A stretch of DNA of 64,000 bases. Origin: Desulfarculaceae bacterium. Lineage in GTDB: Bacteria; Desulfobacterota; Desulfarculia; Desulfarculales; Desulfarculaceae. The DNA lies in assembly GCA_021737645.1 (NCBI GenBank), contig JAIPDO010000008.1, forward strand, positions 31,946-95,945. The letters run 5' to 3'. The position numbers and the translations under genes were made by a program. Shown in pieces: positions 16,505-25,115 of the stretch (within the stretch, counting starts at the first letter, position 1; each line of letters begins with the position of its first letter). Below the pieces are notes generated by a model that saw only the letters and a program-made list of their open reading frames with translations, was not told the origin of the DNA and did not search any database.

Positions 16505-17227
16505 ATGGCTGGGCAAACGACTGGTTTTCCGCATTTCAAGCCAACTGCTAGCCGTGCTCAGAATGGCGTAGCTATGATTTTTGACTTGGAAGGATTCTCC
16601 AACTTTTTCGGACAACCAGACGTTCACGAATACATCCCGACATACCTAAACAAAATTTTCACGGCTATCGATATTTGCATTTTTGGGGGAAGCGCTTTTT
16701 GGCTGGATGATGAACTGGATGGCGACCCTCTGATACCCCGCCCAGTGCACAGGAAATTTTTAGGTGATGGCGCATTATATGTGTGGCTACCACAAAAAAA
16801 TAAAGACGCATTCGATACTAATTTCACAACGTATCTTCCCAACAGACTATGGACTATAAAAAACCAGTTTAGTGCAATTAATAAATCATGCGCTGACGAC
16901 ATTCCTCTTTTAGAGCTACCTCAAAGGATTCGTTTCGGAATTGCGCGAGGCACAATATATGAACTTAGTTTTGCCCATAGTAAAACCAAAGAATATATCG
17001 GGTATTGCATCAATTTGGCGTCACGCCTCCAAAATTACTGCAAAGAATTAGGCTTCATTGTTTCAGCGAGGATGAGAATTGGACAAGAAGTGGTAGACAA
17101 ACACAACTATTTAAAAGTTGTTGCCACCAAAATTAAAGGATTTCCGCGAGAAATTGTTATCGTTGACAAAAGAGAATTTGAGTCGCTGTCCGATGACAAA
17201 AGAAACGACTTATTTGAAGCCCTGTAG
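16505..17227 (+). CDS. Stand-alone class III nucleotidyl cyclase domain protein
   Basis: 240 residues with a strong GGAGGAGG ribosome site. The whole protein is one class III (adenylate/guanylate) cyclase-like domain with no receiver, membrane or sensor domain. By eye all key positions are present: metal-binding Asp27 (MIFDLEGFS) and Asp88 (KFLGDG), a base-recognition Lys84, Glu163 at the other base-recognition position (Asp in adenylate cyclases, Cys in guanylate cyclases), and the transition-state pair Asn170/Arg174 (INLASRL). The gene is visibly AT-rich, with many Lys, Asn, Ile and Phe codons, unlike both neighbours, which suggests recent transfer. It splits the two chelatase ATPase genes. 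It might make cAMP, or another cyclic nucleotide such as those of Pycsar immunity, but no effector gene lies beside it. Confidence 0.8.
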   Translation: MAGQTTGFPHFKPTASRAQNGVAMIFDLEGFSNFFGQPDVHEYIPTYLNKIFTAIDICIFGGSAFWLDDELDGDPLIPRPVHRKFLGDGALYVWLPQKNKDAFDTNFTTYLPNRLWTIKNQFSAINKSCADDIPLLELPQRIRFGIARGTIYELSFAHSKTKEYIGYCINLASRLQNYCKELGFIVSARMRIGQEVVDKHNYLKVVATKIKGFPREIVIVDKREFESLSDDKRNDLFEAL

Positions 17228-17274
17228 TCGACTAGACATGTAAACGGCGCAATCTTTCGGCAAAGTCAGCACTT

Positions 17275-17772
17275 ATGCAACAGTACGTGAATATGGCCAA
17301 ACAAAGGGGACTGACCGACGCGGTGCTCCTCAAGCCCGAGCGGGTCTTCTTCGATCCTCGCGCGGTGCTCAAGTGCCGCTGGGGGTGCGAGGACTTTGCC
17401 AAGCGCACCATAAAATGCGGCTCCCGGGGACTTAGCCACGCCGAATGCGTGGAGATGGTGGGCCGCTACAAGAATATCCTGCTGCTGCACGGCCACGACG
17501 CCCGCCAACTTAGCAAGGCGGTGCTGGCCGTGGAGAGGGCCGCCTTTCTGGACGGCCATTACTTCGCCTTTGGCCTGCGCTACTGCAAGCTGTGCAAGGC
17601 CTGCTCGGTGGACCAGGGCGAGGCCTGCGCGCAGCCGGACAAGGTGCGCCCCTGCGACCAGGCCATGGGCATCGACGTGTACCGCACCGCCCGTGAGGCG
17701 GGTTTGCCTTGCTACGTGTTACAGAGCAAAGACGAGCAGCAAAACCGCTACGGCTTCGTTCTGATTAATTGA
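17275..17772 (+). CDS. DUF2284 family putative metal-binding protein
   Basis: 165 residues. Recognised as the DUF2284 family, proteins of unknown function with many cysteines: Cys34, Cys38 (CRWGCEDF), Cys48 and the cluster YCKLCKACSV, then Cys near 122 and 131. The spacing suggests an iron-sulfur or other metal site. The ATG at 17275 has no strong ribosome site. It runs into the ChlI-like ATPase gene, whose start is within or just after its end, so the two belong to one operon. Association with the chelatase genes could mean metal or corrinoid handling; this is inference. Confidence 0.75.
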   Translation: MQQYVNMAKQRGLTDAVLLKPERVFFDPRAVLKCRWGCEDFAKRTIKCGSRGLSHAECVEMVGRYKNILLLHGHDARQLSKAVLAVERAAFLDGHYFAFGLRYCKLCKACSVDQGEACAQPDKVRPCDQAMGIDVYRTAREAGLPCYVLQSKDEQQNRYGFVLIN

Positions 17773-17792
17773 GCGCCATAAGGAAAACAGCC

Positions 17793-18827
17793 TTGGACAA
17801 GCAAACAACGGCCAAACTCATGAACCACGCAGCCTATCCCTTCGCGGCCATCGTGGACCAGAACGACATGAAGCTGGCCCTGATCATCAACGTGGTCAAT
17901 CCCAAGGTGGGCGGCGTTCTTATTCGCGGGGAAAAGGGCACGGCCAAATCCACGGCGGTGCGGGCCCTGGCCCGGCTGCTCCCCGCCCAGCCCACGGTAG
18001 CCGACTGCCCCTACAACTGCGACCCGGCCCTGCCCTGCCCGGCCTGCCAAGCCCGCCGGGAAGCAGGCGAGACCCTGCCCGTGGAACAGCGCCGAGTGCG
18101 GGTGGTGGAGCTGCCGGTGGGAGCCACCGAGGACCGCCTTTTGGGCACCCTGGACCTGGAGGCGGCGCTCAGCGAGGGCGAGGCCCGCTTCTCGCCGGGC
18201 ATTTTGGCGGCGGCCAACCGCCAGATTCTCTACGTGGACGAGGTCAACCTGTTGGACGACCACCTGGTGGACGTGCTCTTGGACGCGGCGGCCATGGGGG
18301 TCAACACGGTGGAGCGCGAGTCGGTGAGCCTCAGCCACCCAGCGTCCTTCACCCTGGTGGGCACCATGAACCCCGAGGAGGGGGAGCTACGGCCCCAGCT
18401 CACCGACCGCTTCGGCCTGTGCGTGCAGGTCAAGGGCCTGGCCGACCCCGCCCTGCGCCAAGAGGTCATCGTGCGCCAGCTTGCCTGGGAGGCCGATCCG
18501 GCCGGTTTCAGCGCTGCCTGGGGCGACGAGGGCGACGCCATCGGCCAGGCCATCGCCAGGGCCAGGGAGCTGATGCCCTCGGTGCAGGCCGGGCCGGGAG
18601 TGCTGGAGCGGGTGGTGGCGATTAGCCTGGGACTGGGCACCGACGGCCACCGGGGGGATCTAACCCTGCTCAAGGGCGCGCTGACCCTGGCCGCCTGGGA
18701 GGGGCGCACCGAGGCCACTCAGGACGACGTTAATCGAGCGGCGCTGCTGGCCCTGCCCCACCGCCTGCGGCGGCGTCCCCTGGCCGAAATGGAGTTTGAC
18801 ATCGCCGACAAGATCAAGCGGATCTAG
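17793..18827 (+). CDS. Mg-chelatase subunit I-type AAA+ ATPase (ChlI/BchI)
   Basis: 344 residues from the TTG at 17793, chosen because AAGGA (17780-17784) stands 8 bases before it; TTG 17769 and ATG 17820 are in frame too. A single AAA+ domain: YPFAAIVDQ near the start, Walker A GEKGTAKST near 46-54, a cysteine insert CPYNCDP and CPAC matching that in the fused I+D protein, Walker B ILYVDEVNLL near 143-152, and arginine finger region LTDRFGLCV. In chelatases a hexamer of I subunits works with the D subunit to power metal insertion. Both this and the fused protein keep intact ATP motifs, so they may form mixed rings. No H subunit is present. Confidence 0.9.
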   Translation: MDKQTTAKLMNHAAYPFAAIVDQNDMKLALIINVVNPKVGGVLIRGEKGTAKSTAVRALARLLPAQPTVADCPYNCDPALPCPACQARREAGETLPVEQRRVRVVELPVGATEDRLLGTLDLEAALSEGEARFSPGILAAANRQILYVDEVNLLDDHLVDVLLDAAAMGVNTVERESVSLSHPASFTLVGTMNPEEGELRPQLTDRFGLCVQVKGLADPALRQEVIVRQLAWEADPAGFSAAWGDEGDAIGQAIARARELMPSVQAGPGVLERVVAISLGLGTDGHRGDLTLLKGALTLAAWEGRTEATQDDVNRAALLALPHRLRRRPLAEMEFDIADKIKRI

Positions 18828-18842
18828 TCGGCCGCCCCTGCC

Positions 18843-19202
18843 TTAGTCTTGATCCTTGAAGTGCTTGAAGGCCCTCCCGCCGTCAGGCATCATGGCCCCC
18901 CGGATCAACTCCATGTGCCTCAGAGCGGCGATATCGCGCATGAGCGCCGTCTCGTCCAGGCTGGTGGCCTTCATCAGATCCTCCAGGGTTGCGTGGCCCT
19001 GTTTGGTTATTAGTTTGAGGATCGTGTCCTGGGCCTGGTTAAGTTCTTGGGTGCCCAGGCGGCTGGCGGTGTAGGTGGCCCAGGGATCGCAGGTCTTGGC
19101 CGGGCTGATTGCATCGATGTAGCAATCTTCGCACAGTTCGAGTCCCCCAAACTCGCGCATCTCGTCAGGCTCCATGGCGGCGTTGCATTTTTCGCAGAGC
19201 AT
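18843..19202 (-). CDS. Small zinc-finger / winged-helix protein
   Basis: 119 residues from the ATG at 19202, preceded by GGAGGAAAAC; the frame extends upstream to 19292 but that part looks non-coding. The N-terminus has two CxxC pairs, Cys3/Cys6 and Cys24/Cys27 (CEDCY), like a zinc knuckle; residues about 50-110 resemble a helix-turn-helix of winged type (QGHATLEDLMKATSLDE). It may be a small DNA-binding regulator, but I do not recognise the family by name. It ends 15 bases from the convergent chelatase ATPase gene. Confidence 0.65.
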   Translation of the reverse strand: MLCEKCNAAMEPDEMREFGGLELCEDCYIDAISPAKTCDPWATYTASRLGTQELNQAQDTILKLITKQGHATLEDLMKATSLDETALMRDIAALRHMELIRGAMMPDGGRAFKHFKDQD

Positions 19203-19344
19203 GTTTTCCTCCAAAATTGGGCCTTTATTTTGAGATACAGGAGTAAAGGCCGCGATGCAAGGGCGTAAAGCCCTGGCCAAAGCCCAGCCCATGACGGCAT
19301 AATTGGATAGCCCTGCCCAAGGCTAATATCAAGGACGCTCGCAA

Positions 19345-20808
19345 ATGACTGCCCGTTTCCGCACCTCCCAACCAGGCTCCCCGGCCAGAAGGCCGTCGGT
19401 GCTGGTCCTGGCCCAAGATCAACCCACCTTGGACAGCATTCATCACGGCCTTAAAAAGGCTTACGACCTGGCAGTGATCTCGCATGTTCAACAGTTGCGT
19501 GAATCACTGAGCCACCAGGCCATTGACCTGCTGATGGTCGAGGTTCGCCTGGCGGGAACGGACCTGCCGAAGTTGATCAGCGAAACCAGGACCAGGTTGC
19601 CACACCTCCCTATCACCCTGCTGGCCGGTCTCAGCGAGGTGGAGTACGCCCTGGACGCCATCAGCCTGGGGGCCACCAACTACCTGCGCAAGCCTTTCAC
19701 CATCGGAGAACTGCGCCACATCACCAACCGCAGCCTGGAGCGGCAGCGCCTGCTCAGGGAAATGGAAACCCTGCGCTCGGGCCCGCCCCGCACCCTGGCC
19801 GGGATCATCGCCCAGGATGAGGTGATGAAGGAGGTCTGCCGCCTGGCCGAGACGGTGGCCGGCACCGACGTCACCGTCTTGCTCAGTGGCGAGACCGGCA
19901 CCGGCAAGGGGCTGTTCGCCAAGGCCATCCACAACAGCTCGCCGCGCCGCGAAGGCCCCTATGTGGAGATAAACTGCGCGGCCATACCGGCCACCCTCAT
20001 AGAGAGCGAACTGTTCGGTCACGAGCGAGGGGCCTTCACCGGGGCGGTGGCCCGCAAGATCGGCCGGGTGGAGGCCGCGGCCAAGGGAACCCTGCTCCTG
20101 GACGAGGTGGGCGAAATGCCCTTGGACATGCAGGCCAAGATGCTGCGCTTTCTGCAGGAGTTCACCTTCGAGCGTGTGGGGGGCAACGAAAAGCTCAGCG
20201 CGGACGTGCGCATCATCGCGGCCAGCAACCGCGACCTGGGCCAAGCGGTGCGCCAGGGCTTGTTCCGTGAGGATCTTTTCTACCGCCTGCACGTCATCGA
20301 GTTGAGGGTTCCCTCCCTGCGCGAACGCCGGGAAGACATCTTGCCTTTGGCCGAATATTTCCGGGAGATGTTCAGCGCCAAGTACGACAAACCGGTGCTG
20401 GGATTCTCCCCGTCAGCCACCGGCCAGATGCTAAACCACGCCTGGCCGGGCAACGTGCGAGAAATGGAGCACGCGGTGGAGCGGGCGGTGATCCTGTGCC
20501 CCGGAGATTTCATTGATCGCCTGGAGCTGGCCACCGAATCCTCGCCCAATCAATCTCCCCTGGCCCCGGTGCAGGCCCCCTTGGTTTCCCCGGAGTTAAA
20601 TCTGGACCGATCCCTGGCCGACCACATGGCCATGTGTGAGCGCGACTACCTGGACGCCCAGTTGAAGAGGAGCCAAGGGAGGGTAAGCCGCACCGCCCAG
20701 GCATCGGGCCTAAATCCCAAGACCCTGTATTTAAAAATGATCCGCCACGGACTGCGCAAAGAGGACTTCCGGCGCGGTAGCGACGGCTCTGACGAGGACC
20801 AAGGGTAA
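19345..20808 (+). CDS. Sigma-54-dependent response regulator (NtrC family) with altered receiver
   Basis: 487 residues: receiver-like domain (about 17-130), AAA+ activator domain (about 150-385) and a Fis-type HTH at the end (VSRTAQASGLNPKTLYLKM). The AAA+ core is intact: Walker A GETGTGKG (182-189), the sigma-54 contact loop GAFTGA (229-234), Walker B LLLDEVGE (250-257). In the receiver the position expected to be the phosphorylated Asp is Glu66 (LLMVEVRL), and the usual acidic pair reads Gln24-Asp25; Lys116 is kept. Such a receiver may be unphosphorylated and fixed in one state, or respond to something else. No histidine kinase gene is adjacent. Targets unknown; the lipoprotein gene follows after 90 bases. 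Confidence 0.92.
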   Translation: MTARFRTSQPGSPARRPSVLVLAQDQPTLDSIHHGLKKAYDLAVISHVQQLRESLSHQAIDLLMVEVRLAGTDLPKLISETRTRLPHLPITLLAGLSEVEYALDAISLGATNYLRKPFTIGELRHITNRSLERQRLLREMETLRSGPPRTLAGIIAQDEVMKEVCRLAETVAGTDVTVLLSGETGTGKGLFAKAIHNSSPRREGPYVEINCAAIPATLIESELFGHERGAFTGAVARKIGRVEAAAKGTLLLDEVGEMPLDMQAKMLRFLQEFTFERVGGNEKLSADVRIIAASNRDLGQAVRQGLFREDLFYRLHVIELRVPSLRERREDILPLAEYFREMFSAKYDKPVLGFSPSATGQMLNHAWPGNVREMEHAVERAVILCPGDFIDRLELATESSPNQSPLAPVQAPLVSPELNLDRSLADHMAMCERDYLDAQLKRSQGRVSRTAQASGLNPKTLYLKMIRHGLRKEDFRRGSDGSDEDQG

Positions 20809-20898
20809 TGATTAGCAATCGGGCCTGTGGCGTGTAATAATATCGACATAAATTAATGATGGTATGTGGTGGCAAGTCGGTCAAAAGGAGAATCATAG

Positions 20899-21303
20899 AT
20901 GTTCAAAAGAGTTGCATCACTCGGTCTTTGCCTTCTTCTGGGGATCAGCCTCTTGGGAGCGGGCTGCGCTTCGGTGACCAAGTCCGACTATGAAGGCGCG
21001 GGGGTGGGTGCGGCCACGGGCGCGGTGGCGGGCGCTCTGCTCGACTCCAACGGATGGCAAGGCGGCGTGATCGGTGGCGCTTTGGGCGCCCTGGCCGGCG
21101 GAGCCATCACCCACATCGCCACCCACGCCTCCAAGCAGGCAGCCCAAACCCAACAACCGGTGGTCTACCAGAAAAACGACGGCACCGAAAAGGTCACCTC
21201 CACTCCCATGAAGGCCACCAGCAACAATTGCCATATGGTCAAAGAGCGCTATTACAAGAACGGCGAGATGTACAAAGAGGTGGAGCGCGAGGTCTGCAAC
21301 TAG
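20899..21303 (+). CDS. Glycine-zipper outer-membrane-type lipoprotein
   Basis: 134 residues behind an AAAGGAG ribosome site. A lipoprotein signal peptide ends in LLGAGC, with lipidated Cys23. Residues about 34-75 form a glycine zipper (GAGVGAATGAVAGALL, then GGVIGGALGALAGG), as in the 17-kDa surface antigen and SlyB-like families that insert into or span the outer membrane. The soluble C-terminus has two cysteines (Cys at about 109 and at 133) that could form a disulfide. Function is probably envelope maintenance; not more can be said. Confidence 0.85.
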   Translation: MFKRVASLGLCLLLGISLLGAGCASVTKSDYEGAGVGAATGAVAGALLDSNGWQGGVIGGALGALAGGAITHIATHASKQAAQTQQPVVYQKNDGTEKVTSTPMKATSNNCHMVKERYYKNGEMYKEVEREVCN

Positions 21304-21390
21304 GGCCCGCCCTGAGAAGACAGTGCGACAACCCTCCGGCCGGAGCCCCCACGGTTCCGGCCGGGTCTTTTGCCGGCAGGGGAAGGCATC

Positions 21391-22536
21391 GTGATCGATA
21401 ACGACTTGGAGAAAAAACAGGAGCGGGCCCTGGCCGTGTTCGGCGGCGACGCGGTGCACGGCGGGGACATATGGGGCTGGTCGCGGCGTCTGCAAAAACC
21501 GGTGAGCGACATCCTGGACCTGTCGGCCTCCCTGAACCCTCTGGGCCCTCCTCCGGGCCTGGACCAGGCCGTGGCCCAGGCCATGAGCGGAGTGTGCCAC
21601 TACCCCGACCGCGTGGCCTATGCCTTCCGCGAAGCCATGGCCGACAATTTGGGGGTAAGCGCCTCCTGCCTGCTGCCGGGCAACGGCTCCACCGCCCTCA
21701 TCCGCATGATCGCCCGCGCCCTGGAGCTCAAGAACCTGGTGCTCATGGCCCCCGCCTTTGGGGAGATGGCCCGATCAATGGCCATCGCCGGACGTCATTT
21801 CCACTACCTTCTCACCAATGAGCAAGACGGCTTCATGCCCACGCCCCACGACCTGGAAAAGCTCTGGGAGATGGAACCCTCGGCGGTGATCTTCAGCAAC
21901 CCCACCACCCCGGCGGGCACCCTGATTCCCCGCGATATCCTGGACAGCATCATTCAGCAGGCCATCCGCCGCCGTACCTGGGTGGTGGTGGACGAAGCCT
22001 TCATAGATTTCGCGGACGACGACGCCCGGTCCTGGGCCTGTGAGGCCATCAAACGGCACAAGCGCCTGCTGGTGCTGCGCTCGCTCACCAAGTTCTACTG
22101 CATCGCCGGACTGCGCCTGGGCTTCGCCATGGCCGACGCCGAAACCCTGAGCGACTTCGCGCCCCTGGGCCAGCCCTGGTCGGTGAACACCCTGGCCCAG
22201 GCCGCCGGGGTCTTCTGCCTGGGGCAGCAGGAGTACGCCCTCCAGACCCGCCAGGCCGTAGGCCGGTGGCGCGAAGAGCAGGCCGCCGCACTGAGCAAAA
22301 TGGGTCTAAACCCCATGCCAGGCGCGGCCAACTACCTGCTCTGCCGCTTGCCGGGGGATGGGCCCACTGCCACCCAGGTGGCCGCCTTCACCGCCCGGCA
22401 AGGCGTGTTGGTGCGCCCGGCAGCCTCTTTCGTGGGATGCGGTGAGCATCACCTTAGGGTGGCGGTGACGACCAGTGAGGAGCAGCAGCGCCTCACGAGC
22501 GCCCTGAGGCAGGCCCTGGAGCAGAAGCCAGCTTAA
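21391..22536 (+). CDS. cobD: Threonine-phosphate decarboxylase-like PLP enzyme (CobD)
   Basis: 381 residues from the GTG at 21391, which follows GGGGAAGG; TTG 21370 is an alternative. Fold-type I PLP enzyme of the histidinol-phosphate aminotransferase/CobD group. HGGDIW (23-28) and LDLSASLNPLGPP (42-54) at the N-terminus are typical of CobD, which makes (R)-1-amino-2-propanol phosphate for the lower-ligand linker of cobalamin. PLP-binding Lys234 is in SLTKFYCIAGLRLGF, and Asp201-Glu-Ala is the pyridine contact. Presence near the chelatase genes suits corrinoid synthesis. The gene overlaps the convergent radical SAM gene by 4 bases. Histidinol-phosphate aminotransferase is the less likely alternative. 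Confidence 0.88.
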   Translation: MIDNDLEKKQERALAVFGGDAVHGGDIWGWSRRLQKPVSDILDLSASLNPLGPPPGLDQAVAQAMSGVCHYPDRVAYAFREAMADNLGVSASCLLPGNGSTALIRMIARALELKNLVLMAPAFGEMARSMAIAGRHFHYLLTNEQDGFMPTPHDLEKLWEMEPSAVIFSNPTTPAGTLIPRDILDSIIQQAIRRRTWVVVDEAFIDFADDDARSWACEAIKRHKRLLVLRSLTKFYCIAGLRLGFAMADAETLSDFAPLGQPWSVNTLAQAAGVFCLGQQEYALQTRQAVGRWREEQAAALSKMGLNPMPGAANYLLCRLPGDGPTATQVAAFTARQGVLVRPAASFVGCGEHHLRVAVTTSEEQQRLTSALRQALEQKPA

Positions 22537-23558
22537 ATTTTGCGGTACTTGGCCAGCTTGTTCTTTACCTTGCCGGCGAACAGGGCGGGATCGCGCCGCG
22601 CTTCGTAGAGGTACTTGTTGTACATGGCCAGGCGGCTGGGGTTGCGGTTGTCCGGGCACTTGGGGTCGCACCAGGAGTAGTCATCCTTGACGATCTTTTG
22701 CTGGAAGCGGAGGCGTTTGGCGGAGGCCAGAATTTCCTCCATGCCCTGGCGGTAGGTGTTGCCGATGATCTGCCAGGTGGCGCAGCACACCCGCACGTCT
22801 CCCTTTTCATCCACCACCAGATTTCTCACCGGCATGGGGCAAGGCGGCAAGGCGTTCGTCTGCTCCGCCGCGCCCAAGGGATAACCCACCCGGCGGGCAA
22901 AGGCGTCCAGGCCCTCCGAGCGCATCCCCTTGTCGTCGATGAACTCGTACGCCTCGGCCAAGAGCTCGTGCAGTTCGGCCTTGGGTGGCAGGTTCTGAAA
23001 GGTGAGGATGGGGTCCACCCCGAAGTTGACCTCCCTCACCCCCAAGGAATGGCCCAGCTTGAGAAACTCTACTATCTCGCGGGCGTTGGCCCGAATGATG
23101 ACCATGGACATGGCCACCTTGAGGGCCCCGCCTTGGTTTTGCTCCACCAGCTTGGCGATGTTGCCCACCGCCTTGTCAAAATCACCGTGGATCACGATCT
23201 GGTCGTAGGAGGCTTTGCTGCCCGCGTTCAGAGACACGTTCACGTAGAGCCCCTGGTTGACGAACACGTCCATCCAGAACTGGTTCATGAAGATGCCGTT
23301 GGTGGTGACCGCTATCTTCATATCGGGGTAGTCGCGGGCCAGGACGCAAAATTCCTTGCAGTTGCGCATCACCGTGGGCTCGCCGCCTTGCAGCTTCACG
23401 GTCTTGATATGAGGATAGACCGGCTTCAAGTGCTCCTGGTAGATCACCGCGGGCATGCTGTCGTCGCGGGAATAGCTGGTCTGATAGCACATCACGCAAC
23501 GAACGTTGCAATGCACTCCCATGATCAGGTGCAGGCGTTCCAGGCCGCTAGAGTCCAA
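22533..23558 (-). CDS. Radical SAM protein with SPASM-type C-terminus
   Basis: 341 residues, TTG start with AAGGGGA just upstream. Radical SAM core with CNVRCVMC (Cys17, Cys21, Cys24) binding the SAM-cleaving 4Fe-4S cluster, followed by LQGGEPT and VTTNG, typical of the fold. The C-terminal third has CPMP, VRVCC and WCDPKCPDNR, cysteines fitting a SPASM/twitch auxiliary cluster. Relatives modify peptides or act in cell-surface sugar or lipid pathways. No precursor peptide gene is obvious next to it. A membrane glycosyltransferase-like gene lies directly upstream (30 bases) in the same direction, so envelope modification is a fair guess. Confidence 0.88.
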   Translation of the reverse strand: MDSSGLERLHLIMGVHCNVRCVMCYQTSYSRDDSMPAVIYQEHLKPVYPHIKTVKLQGGEPTVMRNCKEFCVLARDYPDMKIAVTTNGIFMNQFWMDVFVNQGLYVNVSLNAGSKASYDQIVIHGDFDKAVGNIAKLVEQNQGGALKVAMSMVIIRANAREIVEFLKLGHSLGVREVNFGVDPILTFQNLPPKAELHELLAEAYEFIDDKGMRSEGLDAFARRVGYPLGAAEQTNALPPCPMPVRNLVVDEKGDVRVCCATWQIIGNTYRQGMEEILASAKRLRFQQKIVKDDYSWCDPKCPDNRNPSRLAMYNKYLYEARRDPALFAGKVKNKLAKYRKI

Positions 23559-23588
23559 GGTTATCCCCTTTTTGGTGCAAGCTAAACA

Positions 23589-25115
23589 TCAATGCAAGCG
23601 GTAAACCCGATAAAGACGGTTGGACCAGGCCAGGCTCATCCCAGGGTCGGCCTGAGCCTTGGCCATGGCCTGCTTCCCCCGCTGGTCGTCGGCAAACAGC
23701 CAGGCGTATTGTTGCCGCGCCGAGGTGATGCCCTCCCTGGCCGCGGGACGGCGCAAGACAAGCCACCACACGCCCCTAGCGTGCATGCGCGCCGTCATGG
23801 ACGCCCAGTTTTCGCCGGGGTAGTACTTATCCCCCACCCGACCGCTGAACAGGGCCAAGACACGGGGATTGTCTATGAGATAGGTGCGTCCCTCGGCCGC
23901 ATGCTCGGACACCCAGGCGTAGAGCTCCCGGTCGCCCGGACGGCTCACGATGTCGCCATCATATCTCCAAAGCAGGCCGGTGTTAAGCAGATTGACCAGC
24001 AGCCCGGCCAAAAGCGCCGCCTGGACCACGCCCATGGCCCCCAGCCAGGCGGGCAGGCGGCGTCCCGCGAAAAACTCCTGTAGCCCTTCCGCGAAATAAA
24101 GCAAGAGCAGCCCGGCCACCGGTGCGAACAACCGGGGGCCTTCCACAAAGGGCCAGGCCAGGATCATCAGCAGGTAGAGCACCACGAAGGCGTCCAGAGC
24201 GTCCCATCCGCCCAAGCGGCGCCTACGCCGCCACCAGCCCCAGGCAGCCACGGCCATGAAGGGCAAGGCCGCCAAGGCCTCCACCGCGGCCACTAGGGGG
24301 TAGCCTCCGCGATACACCGGGAAATAAAAGCCCACCACCTTGGCTACCTTGCTGGGCAAGCCGAAAACCACCTTGCTCAGCCAGCCCATAGGGTCGTGCA
24401 GCAGGTGAAAATAGCCGCTGGTGGAAGCGCCCAGGGAGCTTTGCAGCAGGCCCGCCGCCAGAAACACGGCCACGGTGAGCGCCGCCGCGCCCCAGGCCCG
24501 GCGCTGAAAAACCATGACCAACAGGGCCGCGCCCACCAAAGCCAGCCCAGCCGAGCGCACCAAGAGCGAGGCGAAGGCGCAGGCCAAAAACAGGGTCAGC
24601 CAGGCGTATTGCCGGGGGCCGGCCTCGCGCCAGTTGAGCAGAGCCCACAAAGCGGCGGTGACCAGGAAGGTAAAGGGCACATCAGATAACACGCTCTGCT
24701 TGAACAAAAAGAACCAGGGGCAGAACAGCATGAACAAAAAGGCGCAAAAAGCCATGCCTTGACCAAGGCGTTGACGAAAAATGGCGAATAGCACCCAGCA
24801 AAACAAGGGCCAAAACAACAGATTCAGGCTCTTGAGCAGCATGAGGTTCACCCCGCCCAGGGCCAGCAAGGGAATCAACATGGCCGGGAAGCCGGGCGGG
24901 TAGTTGTGGAAGGGCACCTGAGGCACGAACACCCCGTTGCGGTAAGGCAGGCCGTGCCACAGGTTCTGGGCGTGGATGATGTACTGGGCGAAATCACCGC
25001 CCGCCGGATGGCCGTGGTCCAGGGTGAACAGGTTGATGATTCCCCACAGCAGCACTGCCAGGGCCATCAGCCAGGCGTGGGTGCTGGGCCGCGTCGTCTC
25101 CGGCGCTTGATTCAC
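23589..25115 (-). CDS. GT39/ArnT-like polytopic membrane glycosyltransferase
   Basis: 508 residues with about ten to twelve membrane helices spread from 13 to 385 and a soluble C-terminal domain of about 120 residues. The first periplasmic loop has GHPAGGDFAQYI, with the acidic residue expected of GT-C enzymes that move sugars from polyprenyl phosphate carriers, and the next loop has NYPPGFP. The family (PMT/GT39, DUF2029-like) is judged from layout and these loops. It overlaps the LpdD-like gene upstream by 4 bases and is followed by the radical SAM gene, so the three may be one operon. Acceptor unknown. Confidence 0.8.
   Translation of the reverse strand: MNQAPETTRPSTHAWLMALAVLLWGIINLFTLDHGHPAGGDFAQYIIHAQNLWHGLPYRNGVFVPQVPFHNYPPGFPAMLIPLLALGGVNLMLLKSLNLLFWPLFCWVLFAIFRQRLGQGMAFCAFLFMLFCPWFFLFKQSVLSDVPFTFLVTAALWALLNWREAGPRQYAWLTLFLACAFASLLVRSAGLALVGAALLVMVFQRRAWGAAALTVAVFLAAGLLQSSLGASTSGYFHLLHDPMGWLSKVVFGLPSKVAKVVGFYFPVYRGGYPLVAAVEALAALPFMAVAAWGWWRRRRRLGGWDALDAFVVLYLLMILAWPFVEGPRLFAPVAGLLLLYFAEGLQEFFAGRRLPAWLGAMGVVQAALLAGLLVNLLNTGLLWRYDGDIVSRPGDRELYAWVSEHAAEGRTYLIDNPRVLALFSGRVGDKYYPGENWASMTARMHARGVWWLVLRRPAAREGITSARQQYAWLFADDQRGKQAMAKAQADPGMSLAWSNRLYRVYRLH

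Noticed and set aside
16505..17772. Complete Pycsar defence pair (cyclase plus effector)
   Set aside because: The gene after the cyclase is a DUF2284 metal-binding protein without TIR, membrane or cyclic-nucleotide-binding domains, so no effector is visible.
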